A stretch of DNA of 64,000 bases from Micromonospora sp. R77 (GTDB lineage: Bacteria; Actinomycetota; Actinomycetes; Mycobacteriales; Micromonosporaceae). Position numbers and translations under genes: made by a program. Location: positions 4,464,001 through 4,528,000 of the forward strand of contig NZ_JALDST010000001.1 of assembly GCF_022747945.1 (NCBI RefSeq), read 5' to 3'. Positions 18,577 to 28,375 of this stretch are shown one piece after another; position 1 is the first letter of the stretch, and each line of letters begins with the position of its first letter. Below the pieces are notes generated by a model that made no database searches, was not told the DNA's origin, and was given only the letters and a program-made list of their open reading frames with translations.

Positions 18577-20646
18577 GTGGCCAGTCCCACCTCGCTGCTG
18601 AAGCGACTCCTCGTCGGTCGACCGTTCCGGTCCGACCGGCTCCAACACACCCTCCTGCCCAAGCGCATCGCGCTGCCGGTGTTCGCCTCCGACGCCCTGT
18701 CCAGCGTCGCGTACGCGCCCGACGAGATCCTGCTGACGCTCTCCATCGCGGGTGCCTCGGCGTTCCTCTTCTCGCCGTGGATCGCCCTCGCGGTCGTGGT
18801 GGTCATGCTCACCGTGGTGGCCAGCTACCGGCAGAACGTGCACGCCTACCCCTCCGGCGGCGGTGACTACGAAGTGGCGACGGTCAACCTCGGGCCGCGG
18901 GCCGGCCTCGCGGTCGGCAGCGCGCTGCTGGTCGACTACGTGCTGACGGTCGCCGTGTCGACCGCCTCGGGGGTGGCCAACCTCGGCTCGGTGGTGCCCT
19001 TCGTGGCCACCCACAAGGTGCTGATCGCGGTCGGCGCGGTGGTGCTGCTGACCGCGATGAACCTGCGCGGCCTGCGCGAGTCGGGCACCGCCTTCGCGAT
19101 CCCCACGTACGGCTTCGTGATCGTGATCGGCGGGATGATCCTCACCGGGCTGTTCCGGGTGTTCATCCTCGGCGACGAGCTGCGCGCGCCCAGCGCGGGG
19201 CTGGAGATCCGGCCCGAACACAGCGTCGCCGGGTTCGCCCTGATCTTCCTGCTGCTGCGCACCTTCTCCTCGGGCTGCGCGGCGCTCACCGGCGTGGAGG
19301 CCATCTCCAACGGCGTGCCCGCGTTCAAGGCCCCCAAGTCGAAGAACGCCGCGACCACCCTGCTGCTGCTCGGCGTCATCGCGGTGAGCATGCTGGTCGG
19401 CATCATCTGGCTGGCCCGGCTCACCGGTCTCCAGTTCGTCGAGGACCCGTCGCAGATCATCTCCGGCCCCGACGGGTACGTGCAGAAGACGGTCACCACC
19501 CAGCTCGGCGAGACGGTCTTCGGCAACGGCTCGGTGCTGCTGTACGTGGTCGCCGGGATGACCGCGCTGATCCTCTTCCTCGCCGCGAACACCGCCTTCA
19601 ACGGCTTCCCGGTGCTCGGCTCGATCCTCGCCCAGGACCGCTACCTGCCCCGACAGCTGCACACCCGGGGCGACCGGCTGGCCTTCTCCAACGGCATCGT
19701 CTTCCTGGCCATCTCGGCGATCGTGCTGATCGTCGGTTTCCAGGCCGAGGTGACCCGGCTGATCCAGCTCTACATCGTCGGGGTGTTCGTCTCGTTCACC
19801 CTCTCCCAGGCCGGCATGATCCGGCACTGGAACCGGCACCTGCGGACCGAGCGGGACCCGGCGGCGCGCAACCGGATGATCCGCTCCCGGGCGATCAACG
19901 GGTTCGGCATGGCGCTGACCGGCATCGTGCTGGTCATCGTGCTGATCACCAAGTTCCTGCTCGGCGCGTGGATCGCGATCGCCGCGATGGCGGTGATCTA
20001 TGTGCTGATGCTGGCCATCCGCCGGCACTACGACCGGGTCGCCGCCGAGCTGGAACCCACCGAGGCGCGGGGCGTGCTGCCCGCCCGCAACCACGCGATC
20101 GTGCTGGTCAGCAAGCTGCACCAGCCGACCCTGCGGGCCATCGCGTACGCCCGGGCGACCCGGCCGGACACGCTGACCGCGGTGACGGTGAACGTGGACG
20201 AGAAGGACACCCGGGCCCTCCAGGAGGACTGGGAGCGCCGGGAGCTGCCGGTGCCGCTGACCGTGGTCGACTCGCCGTACCGGGAGATCACCCGGCCGAT
20301 CCTCAACTTCGTCGCCTCCGTCCGCCGGGAGTCGCCCCGCGACGTGGTCACCGTCTTCATCCCGGAGTACGTGGTGGGCCGCTGGTGGGAGAACCTGCTG
20401 CACAACCAGAGCGCGCTGCGGCTCAAGGGGCGGCTGCTGTTCGAACCGGGCGTGATGGTGACCAGCGTGCCGTGGCAGCTCGCCTCGACGGCCAGCAAGA
20501 ACCTGGAGCGCATGGACGCCACCCTCACCCGGGGGCCGGCGCGCGGGCCCCGGGTCGCCCCGCGCAGCACCCTGCCGCCCGCCGTCCCGCCGGTGGTCTC
20601 CGCCCCGCCGGGGGAGAGCGGCCCGACGACCGGAGGCCACGCATGA
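18577..20646 (+). CDS. APC-superfamily transporter, KimA-like (probable potassium importer)
   Basis: A 689-residue protein from GTG at 18577. The N-terminal about 490 residues have some 12 membrane segments. Near the start lies RIALPVFASDALSSVAYAPD, which resembles KimA (YdaO) potassium importers, and YPSGGGDYEVA follows in helix 3. A cytoplasmic C-terminal USP-like domain (about 500-660) holds HAIVLVSKLHQPTLRAIAYA, VDSPYREITRPILNFVASVR and VTVFIPEYVVGRWWENLLH. It corresponds to Rv2690c by synteny. Divergent TrkA-type genes suggest regulated potassium uptake. An amino-acid substrate cannot be excluded. Its stop overlaps the next ATG (ATGA). Confidence 0.82.
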   Translation: MASPTSLLKRLLVGRPFRSDRLQHTLLPKRIALPVFASDALSSVAYAPDEILLTLSIAGASAFLFSPWIALAVVVVMLTVVASYRQNVHAYPSGGGDYEVATVNLGPRAGLAVGSALLVDYVLTVAVSTASGVANLGSVVPFVATHKVLIAVGAVVLLTAMNLRGLRESGTAFAIPTYGFVIVIGGMILTGLFRVFILGDELRAPSAGLEIRPEHSVAGFALIFLLLRTFSSGCAALTGVEAISNGVPAFKAPKSKNAATTLLLLGVIAVSMLVGIIWLARLTGLQFVEDPSQIISGPDGYVQKTVTTQLGETVFGNGSVLLYVVAGMTALILFLAANTAFNGFPVLGSILAQDRYLPRQLHTRGDRLAFSNGIVFLAISAIVLIVGFQAEVTRLIQLYIVGVFVSFTLSQAGMIRHWNRHLRTERDPAARNRMIRSRAINGFGMALTGIVLVIVLITKFLLGAWIAIAAMAVIYVLMLAIRRHYDRVAAELEPTEARGVLPARNHAIVLVSKLHQPTLRAIAYARATRPDTLTAVTVNVDEKDTRALQEDWERRELPVPLTVVDSPYREITRPILNFVASVRRESPRDVVTVFIPEYVVGRWWENLLHNQSALRLKGRLLFEPGVMVTSVPWQLASTASKNLERMDATLTRGPARGPRVAPRSTLPPAVPPVVSAPPGESGPTTGGHA

Positions 20647-21893
20647 GGATCGGGAACGCCGACGCGGCGAACGGGGAGCGACCCGGGCTGGAGGAGGCCG
20701 AGCGGGTCGAGCTGACCGTCGACGCCGTCGCTCCCGGTGGGCACTGCGTGGCCCGGCACGACGGCCAGGTGGTCTTCGTCCGGCACGCGCTGCCCGGCGA
20801 GCGGGTGGTGGCCGAGGTGACCGAGCTGCACCGGGGCTTCGCCCGGGCCGACGCGGTCGAGGTGCTGACCGCGTCGGCGGACCGGGTCGAGCCGCCCTGC
20901 CCGTACGCGAAGCCGGGCCGCTGCGGCGGCTGCGACCTGCAGCACGTGGCGCCCGCCGCGCAGCTGGCCTGGAAGACCGACGTGGTGCGGGAGCAGCTCA
21001 CCCGGCTGGGCGGGCTGACCGACGCCGAGCTGGACGCCCTCGCGGTCCGGGTCGAGCCGCTGCCCGGTGGTCCGCTCGGCTGGCGGTCCCGGGTCCGGTA
21101 CGCGGTCGACGCCGCCGGCCGGGCCGGCCTGCTCAAGCACCGCTCGCACGAGGTGGTGCCGATCGACCGTTGCCTGATCGCCCACCCGGCGATCCAGGAG
21201 CTGCCGGTGCTCGGCCCGGCCCGGTGGCCGGACGCGGAGGCCGTCGAGACGGTCGCGTCCACCGGCGGCGACGTCCACGTGGCCACCGTCACCGAGGGGG
21301 TGCCGACCGGCGTCAGCGGGCCCCGGACGGTCCGCGAGGTGGCGGCCGGCCGGAACTGGCAGGTGCCCGCCGCCGGCTTCTGGCAGGTCCACCCGGCCGC
21401 GGCGGACACCCTGGTCGGCGCGGTCGTCGACCTGCTCGACCCGCAGCCGGGCGAGTCGGCCTGGGACCTCTACGGCGGTGCCGGGCTCTTCGCCGCCGCG
21501 CTCGCCGGCCGGGTCGGCGACGCCCGGGTCACCCTGGTCGAGGCGTCCGAGCAGGGCGTCACCGCGGCCCGGGAGAACCTGGCCGACCTGCCCCGGGTGG
21601 AGGTGGTGGCCGCCCGGGTGGAGACGGCGCTGGCCCGGCGCCGGGTCACCGGTCCGGTCGACCTGGTGGTGCTGGACCCGCCGCGCTCCGGCGCGGGCGC
21701 CCCGGTGGTGCGGGACATCGCCGCCGCCCGGCCGCGTGCCGTGGCGTACGTGGCCTGTGACCCGGCCGCCTTCGCCCGGGACGTACGCACCTTCGCCGGA
21801 CTGGGCTGGCGGCTGGCCGCACTGCGCGGGTTCGACCTGTTCCCGATGACCCAGCACGTCGAGCTGGTCGGCCTCCTGCTGCCGTCGGGCTAG
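20643..21893 (+). CDS. Class I SAM-dependent RNA methyltransferase (TRAM domain; TrmA/RumA family)
   Basis: A 416-residue enzyme from ATG at 20643, coupled to the transporter stop. An N-terminal TRAM domain (about 20-80) is followed by Cys residues arranged for a [4Fe-4S] cluster (PPCPYAKPGRCGGCDLQH, plus the Cys of IDRCLIAHP). The SAM site is WDLYGGAGLFAAALAGRVG, and catalytic motifs are LVVLDPPRSGAGAP and AYVACDPAAFARD (nucleophilic Cys). The family methylates uridine C5 in tRNA or rRNA. It corresponds to Rv2689c; the exact site modified is unknown. Its TAG stop forms part of the anmK promoter hexamer. Confidence 0.9.
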   Translation: MRIGNADAANGERPGLEEAERVELTVDAVAPGGHCVARHDGQVVFVRHALPGERVVAEVTELHRGFARADAVEVLTASADRVEPPCPYAKPGRCGGCDLQHVAPAAQLAWKTDVVREQLTRLGGLTDAELDALAVRVEPLPGGPLGWRSRVRYAVDAAGRAGLLKHRSHEVVPIDRCLIAHPAIQELPVLGPARWPDAEAVETVASTGGDVHVATVTEGVPTGVSGPRTVREVAAGRNWQVPAAGFWQVHPAAADTLVGAVVDLLDPQPGESAWDLYGGAGLFAAALAGRVGDARVTLVEASEQGVTAARENLADLPRVEVVAARVETALARRRVTGPVDLVVLDPPRSGAGAPVVRDIAAARPRAVAYVACDPAAFARDVRTFAGLGWRLAALRGFDLFPMTQHVELVGLLLPSG

Positions 21894-21896
21894 CCT
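21891..21896 (+). promoter_or_regulatory. Candidate -10 (TAGCCT) of anmK, leaderless
   Basis: TAGCCT lies exactly six bases before the anmK ATG at 21903, and its TAG is the stop codon of the preceding methyltransferase gene. Confidence 0.45.
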
Positions 21897-21902
21897 GGCC
21901 GG

Positions 21903-23072
21903 ATGAAGATCGTCGGGCTGATGTCGGGCACCTCCTACGACGGGGTGGACGTGGTGGCCGCCGAGTTCACCGCGGACGGGGAGACGCTCACGCTGCGCCC
22001 GCTCGGGCACCGCGGCCTCGACTACGACGACGGGCTGCGGACGCAGATCGCCGCGCTGCTGCCGCCCGCCGCCACCACGATCGACGCCGTCTGCCGGCTC
22101 GACAACCGGCTCGGGGAGGTCTTCGCCGAGGCGGCGGCGGTCGGCGTCGAGCTCGCCGGGGGTGCGGCCGACATGGTCGTGTCGCCGGGGCAGACCGTCT
22201 TCCACTGGGTGGAGGCGGGTCGGGTCCACGGCACCCTCCAGCTCGGCGCGCCGGCCCGGGTGGCCGCCCGGGTGGGCGTACCGGTGCTCAGTGACCTGCG
22301 CTCGGCGGACGTGGCGGCCGGCGGGCAGGGCGCGCCGCTGGTCCCGGCCTTCGACGCGCTGCTGCTCGGCGCGGACCCGGAGGGCGTCGGGCCGCGGGCG
22401 GCGCTCAACCTCGGCGGCATCGCGAACCTCACCGTGGTCGCGCCCGGCGCTCCCGTCCTCGGGTACGACGTCGGCCCCGCCAACGCGCTGCTCGACGCCG
22501 CCGCCCGGCGCTTCCTCGACCGGCCCTGCGACCTCGACGGCGCCCGGGCGGCGGCCGGCCGGGTGCACCCCGGCCTGCTCGACCTGCTGCTGGCCGAGCC
22601 CTACTATGCCGCCGCCCCGCCCAAGTCGACCGGGAAGGAGCTGTTCCACGGCGGCTACCTGGACGGGAAGCTGGCCGCGTTGGGTGAGCCGGTGTCCGCC
22701 GACGACGTGCTCGCCACGCTCACCGAGCTGACCGCCCGCACGGTGGCCGACGCCTGCGACCGGCACCGGGTCACCGAGGTGGTCGCCGCCGGCGGCGGGG
22801 TGCGCAATCCCACACTCCTGGGCCGGCTGGCCGCCCTCGGCGCGGGTCGCCGGCGGTTGCGGACCAGCGACGAGCTGGGCATGCCGGCGCAGGCCAAGGA
22901 GGCGTACGCCTTCGCCCTGCTCGGCTGGCTCTCCTGGCACGGTCTGCCAGGGGCGATCCCGTCGGTGACCGGGGCCCGGCGGGCCGCGGTGCTCGGCTCC
23001 TGGACCCCGGCCGGGCCGGCCCGGGACGCCACCGGGACGCCGGCGCCGCGCCGGCTGCTGATCGAGCCCTGA
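21903..23072 (+). CDS. anmK: Anhydro-N-acetylmuramic acid kinase
   Basis: A 389-residue sugar kinase of the ASKHA fold that opens and phosphorylates 1,6-anhydro-MurNAc from peptidoglycan turnover to MurNAc-6-P. Seen: KIVGLMSGTSYDGVDVVAAE at residue 2 (usual GLMSGTSLDG), SPGQTVFHW, SDLRSADVAAGGQGAPLVPA, LNLGGIANLTV, GYDVGPANALLDA, KSTGKELFHGGYLD and VVAAGGGVRNPTLL. It starts nine bases after the methyltransferase stop but has its own -10-like hexamer. No MurQ etherase or NagZ is in the window. Confidence 0.95.
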   Translation: MKIVGLMSGTSYDGVDVVAAEFTADGETLTLRPLGHRGLDYDDGLRTQIAALLPPAATTIDAVCRLDNRLGEVFAEAAAVGVELAGGAADMVVSPGQTVFHWVEAGRVHGTLQLGAPARVAARVGVPVLSDLRSADVAAGGQGAPLVPAFDALLLGADPEGVGPRAALNLGGIANLTVVAPGAPVLGYDVGPANALLDAAARRFLDRPCDLDGARAAAGRVHPGLLDLLLAEPYYAAAPPKSTGKELFHGGYLDGKLAALGEPVSADDVLATLTELTARTVADACDRHRVTEVVAAGGGVRNPTLLGRLAALGAGRRRLRTSDELGMPAQAKEAYAFALLGWLSWHGLPGAIPSVTGARRAAVLGSWTPAGPARDATGTPAPRRLLIEP

Positions 23073-23128
23073 CCACCGCGCCGGCCTGCGGTGATCCACG
23101 GCCGAGCTGCGCGTTGGGGGACGGCCGA

Positions 23129-23134
23129 TAGACT
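23129..23134 (+). promoter_or_regulatory. Candidate -10 (TAGACT) of dxs
   Basis: TAGACT ends eight bases before the dxs ATG at 23143, with no Shine-Dalgarno in the gap (CTTCCGTC). Leaderless or near-leaderless transcription is likely. Confidence 0.45.
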
Positions 23135-23142
23135 CTTCCGTC

Positions 23143-25092
23143 ATGAGTGTTGAAGAGGGCACGGCCAACCACGGTCGGCTGCTGGGCACCGTCCGCGGTC
23201 CGCAGGACGTCAAGCGGATGACCGTCGAGCAGCTGGACATCCTCGCCGCCGAGATCCGTGACTTCCTGATCGCCAAGGTCTCCCGCACCGGCGGGCACGT
23301 CGGCCCCAACCTGGGCGTGGTGGAGCTGACCCTCGCCATGCACCGGGTCTTCGACTCCCCGCGGGACCGGCTGCTGTTCGACACCGGCCACCAGTCGTAC
23401 GTGCACAAGATCCTCACCGGCCGGCAGGACGGCTTCGACAAGCTCCGCCAGCGCGGTGGCCTCTCCGGCTACCCGAGCCAGGCCGAGAGCGAGCACGACC
23501 TGATCGAGAACTCGCACGCCTCCACCGCCCTGTCCTACGCCGACGGGCTGGCCAAGGCGTACGCCCTGCGCGGCGAGCCGCGCAGCGTGGTCGCCGTGGT
23601 CGGTGACGGCGCGCTGACCGGCGGCATGTGCTGGGAGGCGCTGAACAACATCGCCACCGCCGGGAACCCGCTGGTGATAGTGGTCAACGACAACGGCCGC
23701 TCCTACTCGCCGACCATCGGCGGCCTCGCCGACCACCTCTCCTCGCTGCGGCTCAACCCCGGCTACGAGAAGGTGCTCGACACCGTCAAGGACGCCCTCG
23801 GCAACACGCCCTTCGTCGGCAAGCCGATGTACGAGGTGCTGCACGCGGTCAAGAAGGGCATCAAGGACGCGGTCGCCCCGCAGGCGATGTTCGAGGACCT
23901 CGGCATCAAGTACGTCGGCCCGGTCGACGGCCACGACATCGCCGCCGTCGAGTCGGCGCTGCGCGCCGCGAAGAACTTCGGCGGCCCGGTGATCGTGCAC
24001 GCGGTCACCCGCAAGGGCTACGGCTACCGCGCCGCCGAGGAGGACGAGGCGGACCGCCTGCACGGCCCGGGCGGCGCGTTCGACATCGAGACCGGCAAGC
24101 TGCTCGCCGCCCCGTCGGTGAAGTGGACCCACGTCTTCGCCGACGAGCTGGTGAAGGTCGCCGACGAGCGGCCCGACGTGGTGGGCATCACCGCCGCGAT
24201 GGCCGAGCCGACCGGCATCGCCACCCTCGCCCGCAAGTACCCGGAGCGGGTCTACGACGTGGGCATCGCCGAGCAGCACGCCGCCACCTCGGCGGCCGGC
24301 CTGGCGCTCGGTGGCCTGCACCCGGTGGTGGCGGTCTACGCGACCTTCCTCAACCGGGCCTTCGACCAGGTCCTGCTCGACGTGGCGATGCACAAGCTGC
24401 CGGTGACCTTCGTGCTGGACCGGGCCGGCATCACCGGCCCCGACGGGCCCAGCCACTACGGCATCTGGGACATGTCGGTCTTCGGCGTGGTGCCGGGCCT
24501 GCGGATCGCCGCGCCCCGCGACGCCGGCACGCTCCGCGAGGAGTTGCGCGAGGCGGTCGCCGTGGACGACGGCCCGACCATCCTGCGCTTCCCGACCGGC
24601 ACCGTCGCCGCCGACCTGCCGGCCGTGCGCCGGGTCGGCCCGGTCGACGTGCTGGCCGAGTCGGCGCGTACCGACGTGCTGCTGGTCGCGGTCGGCTCCT
24701 TCGCCGGCCTGGGCATGGAGGTCGCCGCCCGGGTCGCCGAGCACGGCTACGGGGTCACCGTGGTCGACCCGCGCTGGGTCCGCCCGGTCCCGGCCGAACT
24801 GGTCGAGCTGGCCGCCGGCCACCGGCTCGTGGTCACCGTCGAGGACGGCGTCCGGGTCGGCGGTGTCGGCGACGCGCTCGCCCAGGCGATGCGGGACGCC
24901 GACGTCCGGGTGCCGCTGCGCGACCTCGGCGTACCGGCCGACTGGCACCCGCACGGCACCCGCGCGCAGATCCTGGCCGACCTCGGCCTCACCGCGCAGG
25001 ACGTGGCCCGGGACGTGACCGGCTGGATCTCCCGCCTGGACGCCCAGCCCGTCGAGTCGGTGCCGCGCGACCAGGCCGGCGCCACCAACTGA
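23143..25092 (+). CDS. dxs: 1-deoxy-D-xylulose-5-phosphate synthase
   Basis: A 649-residue thiamine-diphosphate enzyme that condenses pyruvate and glyceraldehyde 3-phosphate, the entry step of the MEP isoprenoid pathway. Seen: [36 protein letters not shown], the ThDP signature [17 protein letters not shown] with the downstream [10 protein letters not shown], and the transketolase-like pyrimidine domain with [20 protein letters not shown] and [17 protein letters not shown]. Length is normal. Synteny matches Rv2682c (dxs1). A strong hairpin separates it from the convergent lipoprotein gene, where the conserved core is interrupted. Confidence 0.97.
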   Translation: MSVEEGTANHGRLLGTVRGPQDVKRMTVEQLDILAAEIRDFLIAKVSRTGGHVGPNLGVVELTLAMHRVFDSPRDRLLFDTGHQSYVHKILTGRQDGFDKLRQRGGLSGYPSQAESEHDLIENSHASTALSYADGLAKAYALRGEPRSVVAVVGDGALTGGMCWEALNNIATAGNPLVIVVNDNGRSYSPTIGGLADHLSSLRLNPGYEKVLDTVKDALGNTPFVGKPMYEVLHAVKKGIKDAVAPQAMFEDLGIKYVGPVDGHDIAAVESALRAAKNFGGPVIVHAVTRKGYGYRAAEEDEADRLHGPGGAFDIETGKLLAAPSVKWTHVFADELVKVADERPDVVGITAAMAEPTGIATLARKYPERVYDVGIAEQHAATSAAGLALGGLHPVVAVYATFLNRAFDQVLLDVAMHKLPVTFVLDRAGITGPDGPSHYGIWDMSVFGVVPGLRIAAPRDAGTLREELREAVAVDDGPTILRFPTGTVAADLPAVRRVGPVDVLAESARTDVLLVAVGSFAGLGMEVAARVAEHGYGVTVVDPRWVRPVPAELVELAAGHRLVVTVEDGVRVGGVGDALAQAMRDADVRVPLRDLGVPADWHPHGTRAQILADLGLTAQDVARDVTGWISRLDAQPVESVPRDQAGATN

Positions 25093-25103
25093 CGACAGCG
25101 CAC

Positions 25104-25144
25104 GGACGGGCGGCCCTCGGATCTCCGGGGGCCGCCCGCCCGTC
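25104..25144. terminator. Bidirectional hairpin between dxs and the lipoprotein gene
   Basis: A core 9-bp stem (GGGCGGCCC at 25108-25116 with GGGCCGCCC at 25129-25137), plus further pairing outside it, in the 61-base gap between convergent genes. Confidence 0.65.
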
Positions 25145-25153
25145 GTCTCCGCC

Positions 25154-26347
25154 TCAGCGGCCGCCCACGGACCGGTACCAGGTCTTGTCCTCGCCGGCCA
25201 GGCTGAACGTCTGCGTCGTCGCCCCCTGCGGCACCACCACCAGGCCCGGCCGGTCCACCAGGCGGGTGGTGCCCGGCGGCACGGCCAGGGAGGCGGACCG
25301 GCTGGCCCGCCAACTCAGCACCACCAGCGGTTGCCCCGGCACCGGCAGCAGATAGGTCTGGAGCGTGGTGGCCCGCTCGGCGGGGGAGAACACCGGGGCC
25401 CCGCCACCGGCCGGACGGTAGACCGCCGCGGTCATCGTGCCGGTGGCGCTCTCCCAGCTGAGCTGCTCCAGCTCGCCCGGCTCGCCGCTGCTCAGGGCGA
25501 CCTCGCCCAGCGAGCGGACGGTCAACTCCGCCATCGGCCAGGACTCCGGCACGGCTCCGGGGGCGTCCCGGTCCCCGATCCGGCGCGGCAGGCTGCCGAA
25601 CGGACCCCGCTCGCCGGCCAGCAGGCAGGTGTCCAGCCCGGTCAGCGCCCGCCGGCCGGTGCCCGCCTCGTCCCGGACCAGCGGATAGCGCGGATCCGCG
25701 ATGCCCGTACCCAGGTCGAGCAGGCGGTCCGCGGCCCGGCCGCGCGGCAGCGACCAGGTGGCCCGCAGCGTCGCGGTGACCGGCACGGCCCGGCAGGCGG
25801 GCACCGCGACCGGCTCGGTGAGCCCGTCGGTGCCGGTCAGGACCCGGCCGTCCGGCCCGAGCAGCCGCTCGACCCGGTTCGAGGTGAGATAGCGCCGGCC
25901 CTCGGCGAGCTGCACCGGCAGCACGTCGGAATAGACCAGGTAGCCGGGGTCGGTGTACTCGGTGGCCCGGCTGACCCGCCAGCCGTCGCCGTCGCCGGCC
26001 AGTTGCAGCAGCCAGGAGGCGCTCTCGCCGGGCACGTCGGCGGCGACCAGGGCCAGTTTCGCGCCGCCGGCCCGACCCGACCAGAGGATGCCCGAGGAGG
26101 GCAGGTGCGCGCGGTCGTCGACCGGTGAGCGCCAGTCGCGGACCGCCCGGGTCAGCGCGGCCGTCGCCGCCGCGTCACCGGCCAGGTCGCCGCGCGGCGG
26201 CCACACCTTCAGGGTGCCGTCCAGGCTGTCGTAGCCGACCGGCAGCACCGCGGCCTGCCGGTCGGCGACCGGCCCGCAGGCCGGCAGCGCCAGCGCCACG
26301 GCGAGCAGGGTGGTGGCCGTCGTGCCGCGCCGGCGGGCTGAAGCCAC
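25154..26347 (-). CDS. Putative secreted lipoprotein, uncharacterised
   Basis: A 397-residue protein. The GTG at 26347 gives a classic lipoprotein signal: basic start VASARRRGTTATT, hydrophobic LLAVALAL and lipobox LPAC near residue 24. The Shine-Dalgarno is weak (GGGGGCGGA). The mature part is mostly beta, with repeated extracellular-looking segments (SWLLQLAGDGDGWRVSRATE; LRATWSLPRGRAADRLLDLG; LVVLSWRASRSASLAVPPGT). I do not recognise a domain. It is divergent from the first of three GT-C-like membrane proteins (start 26507), so it may work with them at the cell surface. Confidence 0.7.
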   Translation of the reverse strand: MASARRRGTTATTLLAVALALPACGPVADRQAAVLPVGYDSLDGTLKVWPPRGDLAGDAAATAALTRAVRDWRSPVDDRAHLPSSGILWSGRAGGAKLALVAADVPGESASWLLQLAGDGDGWRVSRATEYTDPGYLVYSDVLPVQLAEGRRYLTSNRVERLLGPDGRVLTGTDGLTEPVAVPACRAVPVTATLRATWSLPRGRAADRLLDLGTGIADPRYPLVRDEAGTGRRALTGLDTCLLAGERGPFGSLPRRIGDRDAPGAVPESWPMAELTVRSLGEVALSSGEPGELEQLSWESATGTMTAAVYRPAGGGAPVFSPAERATTLQTYLLPVPGQPLVVLSWRASRSASLAVPPGTTRLVDRPGLVVVPQGATTQTFSLAGEDKTWYRSVGGR

Positions 26348-26506
26348 CTGTCCGCCCCCGATCGCGTCGCCGGTCGTGTTTTCGAAGCCACATGGTACGA
26401 GATGTCCGGTCGGTCGACCGCGCCCACCTCGCCCGTCTCGGCCCTCCACAACGGACGGTCGGTGCGTTTCGTACCTGATCACCGGCTCGGGTAGACTCCG
26501 CCGACT

Positions 26507-28375
26507 GTGACCTCTGCCGAGCCCCGTGTCGAGTCCCGGCCCGACGCCCGCGCCGGCTCCGAGCCCGTCACCACCCCGGACCCCCCGGTGCCGCCGGCCG
26601 CCGACGCGCAGCCGGTCGCGGTGCCCCGCCGGTGGCGGTGGACCCCCCGCCGGCAGGACCTCGCCGCGTACGCCGCCTTCCTGCTCGCCGCGCTCTGGGT
26701 GACCAGCCGCATCTGGGCCGACCCGGCCGGCCGGGTGGCGTCGCTCTACAGCAGCGACCCGGCCCAGGTGCAGTTCTTCCTCGCCCACTCGGTCCGGGTC
26801 GTGCTGCACGGCGAGTTCCCGTTCTATACCGACCGGTTCAACTATCCGGACGGCGTGAACCTGATGGCGAACACCGCCATCCTCGCGCTCGGCATCCCGA
26901 TGGTGCCGGTCACCCTCCTGTTCGGACCGGCGGTCTCCTTCGTGACGCTGGTGACCCTGGGCCTCGCCGGCACCGCCGCCGCCTGGTACCGGGTGCTCTC
27001 CCGGCGCGTCGTCCGGACCCGGCTGGCCGCCGCCGTGGGCGCCTGGTTCTGCGGGTTCTCCCCGGCGATGCTGTCGCACGCCAACTGGCACCCCAACATC
27101 ATCAGCCAGTTCCTGCTGCCGTTCATCGTCTGGCGGGTGATCGTGCTCACCCGCAGCAGCCGGCCGGTACGCGACGGCGCGCTGCTCGCCCTGCTGGTCA
27201 CCGGGCAGGCGTTCATCAACGAGGAGATCCTGCTCTTCACCGCGCTGGCCTGCGGCGTCTTCCTGCTCGCCGTACTGGCCCAGCGGCACCGGCTGTGGGC
27301 CGCCGGGTGGCGTCCGCTCGGCACCGGGCTGGCCGTCTGCGCGGTGCTCGCCGGGGCGCTGCTGGCGTACCCGCTGTGGGTGCAGTTCGCCGGGCCGATG
27401 GCGTACCACGGGCTCAGCGACACGGTCCGCGACTACGGCAACGACATCGCCGCCTTCTTCGCCCCCGGCTCGCCCACCCTCGGCGGCAACGAGCGGGCCA
27501 ACGTCAACCTGGCCCCGAACTACTCCGAGGAGAACGCCTTCTTCGGCTGGAGCCTCTCCCTGCTGACCGTCGGCATCGTGCTCTGGCTGCGGCGGGAGGT
27601 CGTCGTCCGGGCGCTGGCGGTGACCGGGGTGCTCTTCGCCGTGCTCTCCCTCGGCGAGCGGATCTCCTGGTGGGACCGGGACCTCGGCGTCGGACCGTGG
27701 GAGCTGCTGGTCCGGCTGCCGCTGCTCGACGCGGTGGTGCCCACCCGGTTCGGCCTGATCACCGGGGTGGTGATCGCCGTGCTGCTGGCCCTCGCGGTGG
27801 ACCGGGCCTGGACGCTGCGCGGCGCCGAGCGGCGTACCGTGCGGACCCTCACGGTCGCCGGTCTGGTCCTCGCGCTGCTGCCGATCGCCCCGCTGCCGCT
27901 GCGGGTCACCGACCGCCCGCCGGTGCCTCGCTTCATCACCGCCGACCGCTGGCGGGAGTACGTCGGCCCGGACCAGACCCTGGTCCCGGTGCCCGTGCCG
28001 AGCATGGGCAACACGCACGGGATGCGCTGGGCGGCCAGCACCGACCTGGACTTCCGGATCCCCGGCGGGTATTTCCTCGCCCCGCGCAACGGGGTGACCG
28101 GCGACCCGGGGCGCTTCGGCGGCCGACCCAGCGGGATCGGTGAGCTGCTGGCGGAGGTGGCCACCACCGGCCGTACCCCCAGACTGGACGACCGGCAGCG
28201 CCGCCGCTGCCTGGACGAGTTGCGCCACTGGCGGGCCGCGGTCGTGGTGCTGCCACTGGCGCAGCAGAACGCCGAACCGCTGCGCCGTACGGTCGAGCAG
28301 TTGGTCGGGCCCGCCCGGCAGGAGCTGGACGTGTGGGTGTGGGACGTCCGGACACCGACCTCGCCGTCGGCCTGA
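26507..28375 (+). CDS. GT-C-like polytopic membrane protein, paralogue 1
   Basis: A 622-residue protein from GTG at 26507; TAGACT ends nine bases upstream and no Shine-Dalgarno is seen. A Pro-rich cytoplasmic start (about 1-50) leads to about 11 membrane segments. The first outer loop holds YSSDPAQVQFFLAHS, then FNYPDGVNLMANTAILALGI, and later GQAFINEEILLFTAL. The C-terminal about 180 residues form a soluble domain (FITADRWREYVGPDQTLVPV). A conserved Asp in the first outer loop is typical of GT-C glycosyltransferases that use lipid-linked sugars. The overall fold suits that, but no named family is certain. It overlaps the second paralogue by 43 bases. Confidence 0.72.
   Translation: MTSAEPRVESRPDARAGSEPVTTPDPPVPPAADAQPVAVPRRWRWTPRRQDLAAYAAFLLAALWVTSRIWADPAGRVASLYSSDPAQVQFFLAHSVRVVLHGEFPFYTDRFNYPDGVNLMANTAILALGIPMVPVTLLFGPAVSFVTLVTLGLAGTAAAWYRVLSRRVVRTRLAAAVGAWFCGFSPAMLSHANWHPNIISQFLLPFIVWRVIVLTRSSRPVRDGALLALLVTGQAFINEEILLFTALACGVFLLAVLAQRHRLWAAGWRPLGTGLAVCAVLAGALLAYPLWVQFAGPMAYHGLSDTVRDYGNDIAAFFAPGSPTLGGNERANVNLAPNYSEENAFFGWSLSLLTVGIVLWLRREVVVRALAVTGVLFAVLSLGERISWWDRDLGVGPWELLVRLPLLDAVVPTRFGLITGVVIAVLLALAVDRAWTLRGAERRTVRTLTVAGLVLALLPIAPLPLRVTDRPPVPRFITADRWREYVGPDQTLVPVPVPSMGNTHGMRWAASTDLDFRIPGGYFLAPRNGVTGDPGRFGGRPSGIGELLAEVATTGRTPRLDDRQRRRCLDELRHWRAAVVVLPLAQQNAEPLRRTVEQLVGPARQELDVWVWDVRTPTSPSA

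Noticed and set aside
20028..23441. Very long minus-strand open frame (over 1,100 residues) antisense to dxs, anmK and the methyltransferase
   Set aside because: Its product is Arg/Gly/Pro/His-rich with no motif; long antisense frames are an expected by-product of about 73% G+C.
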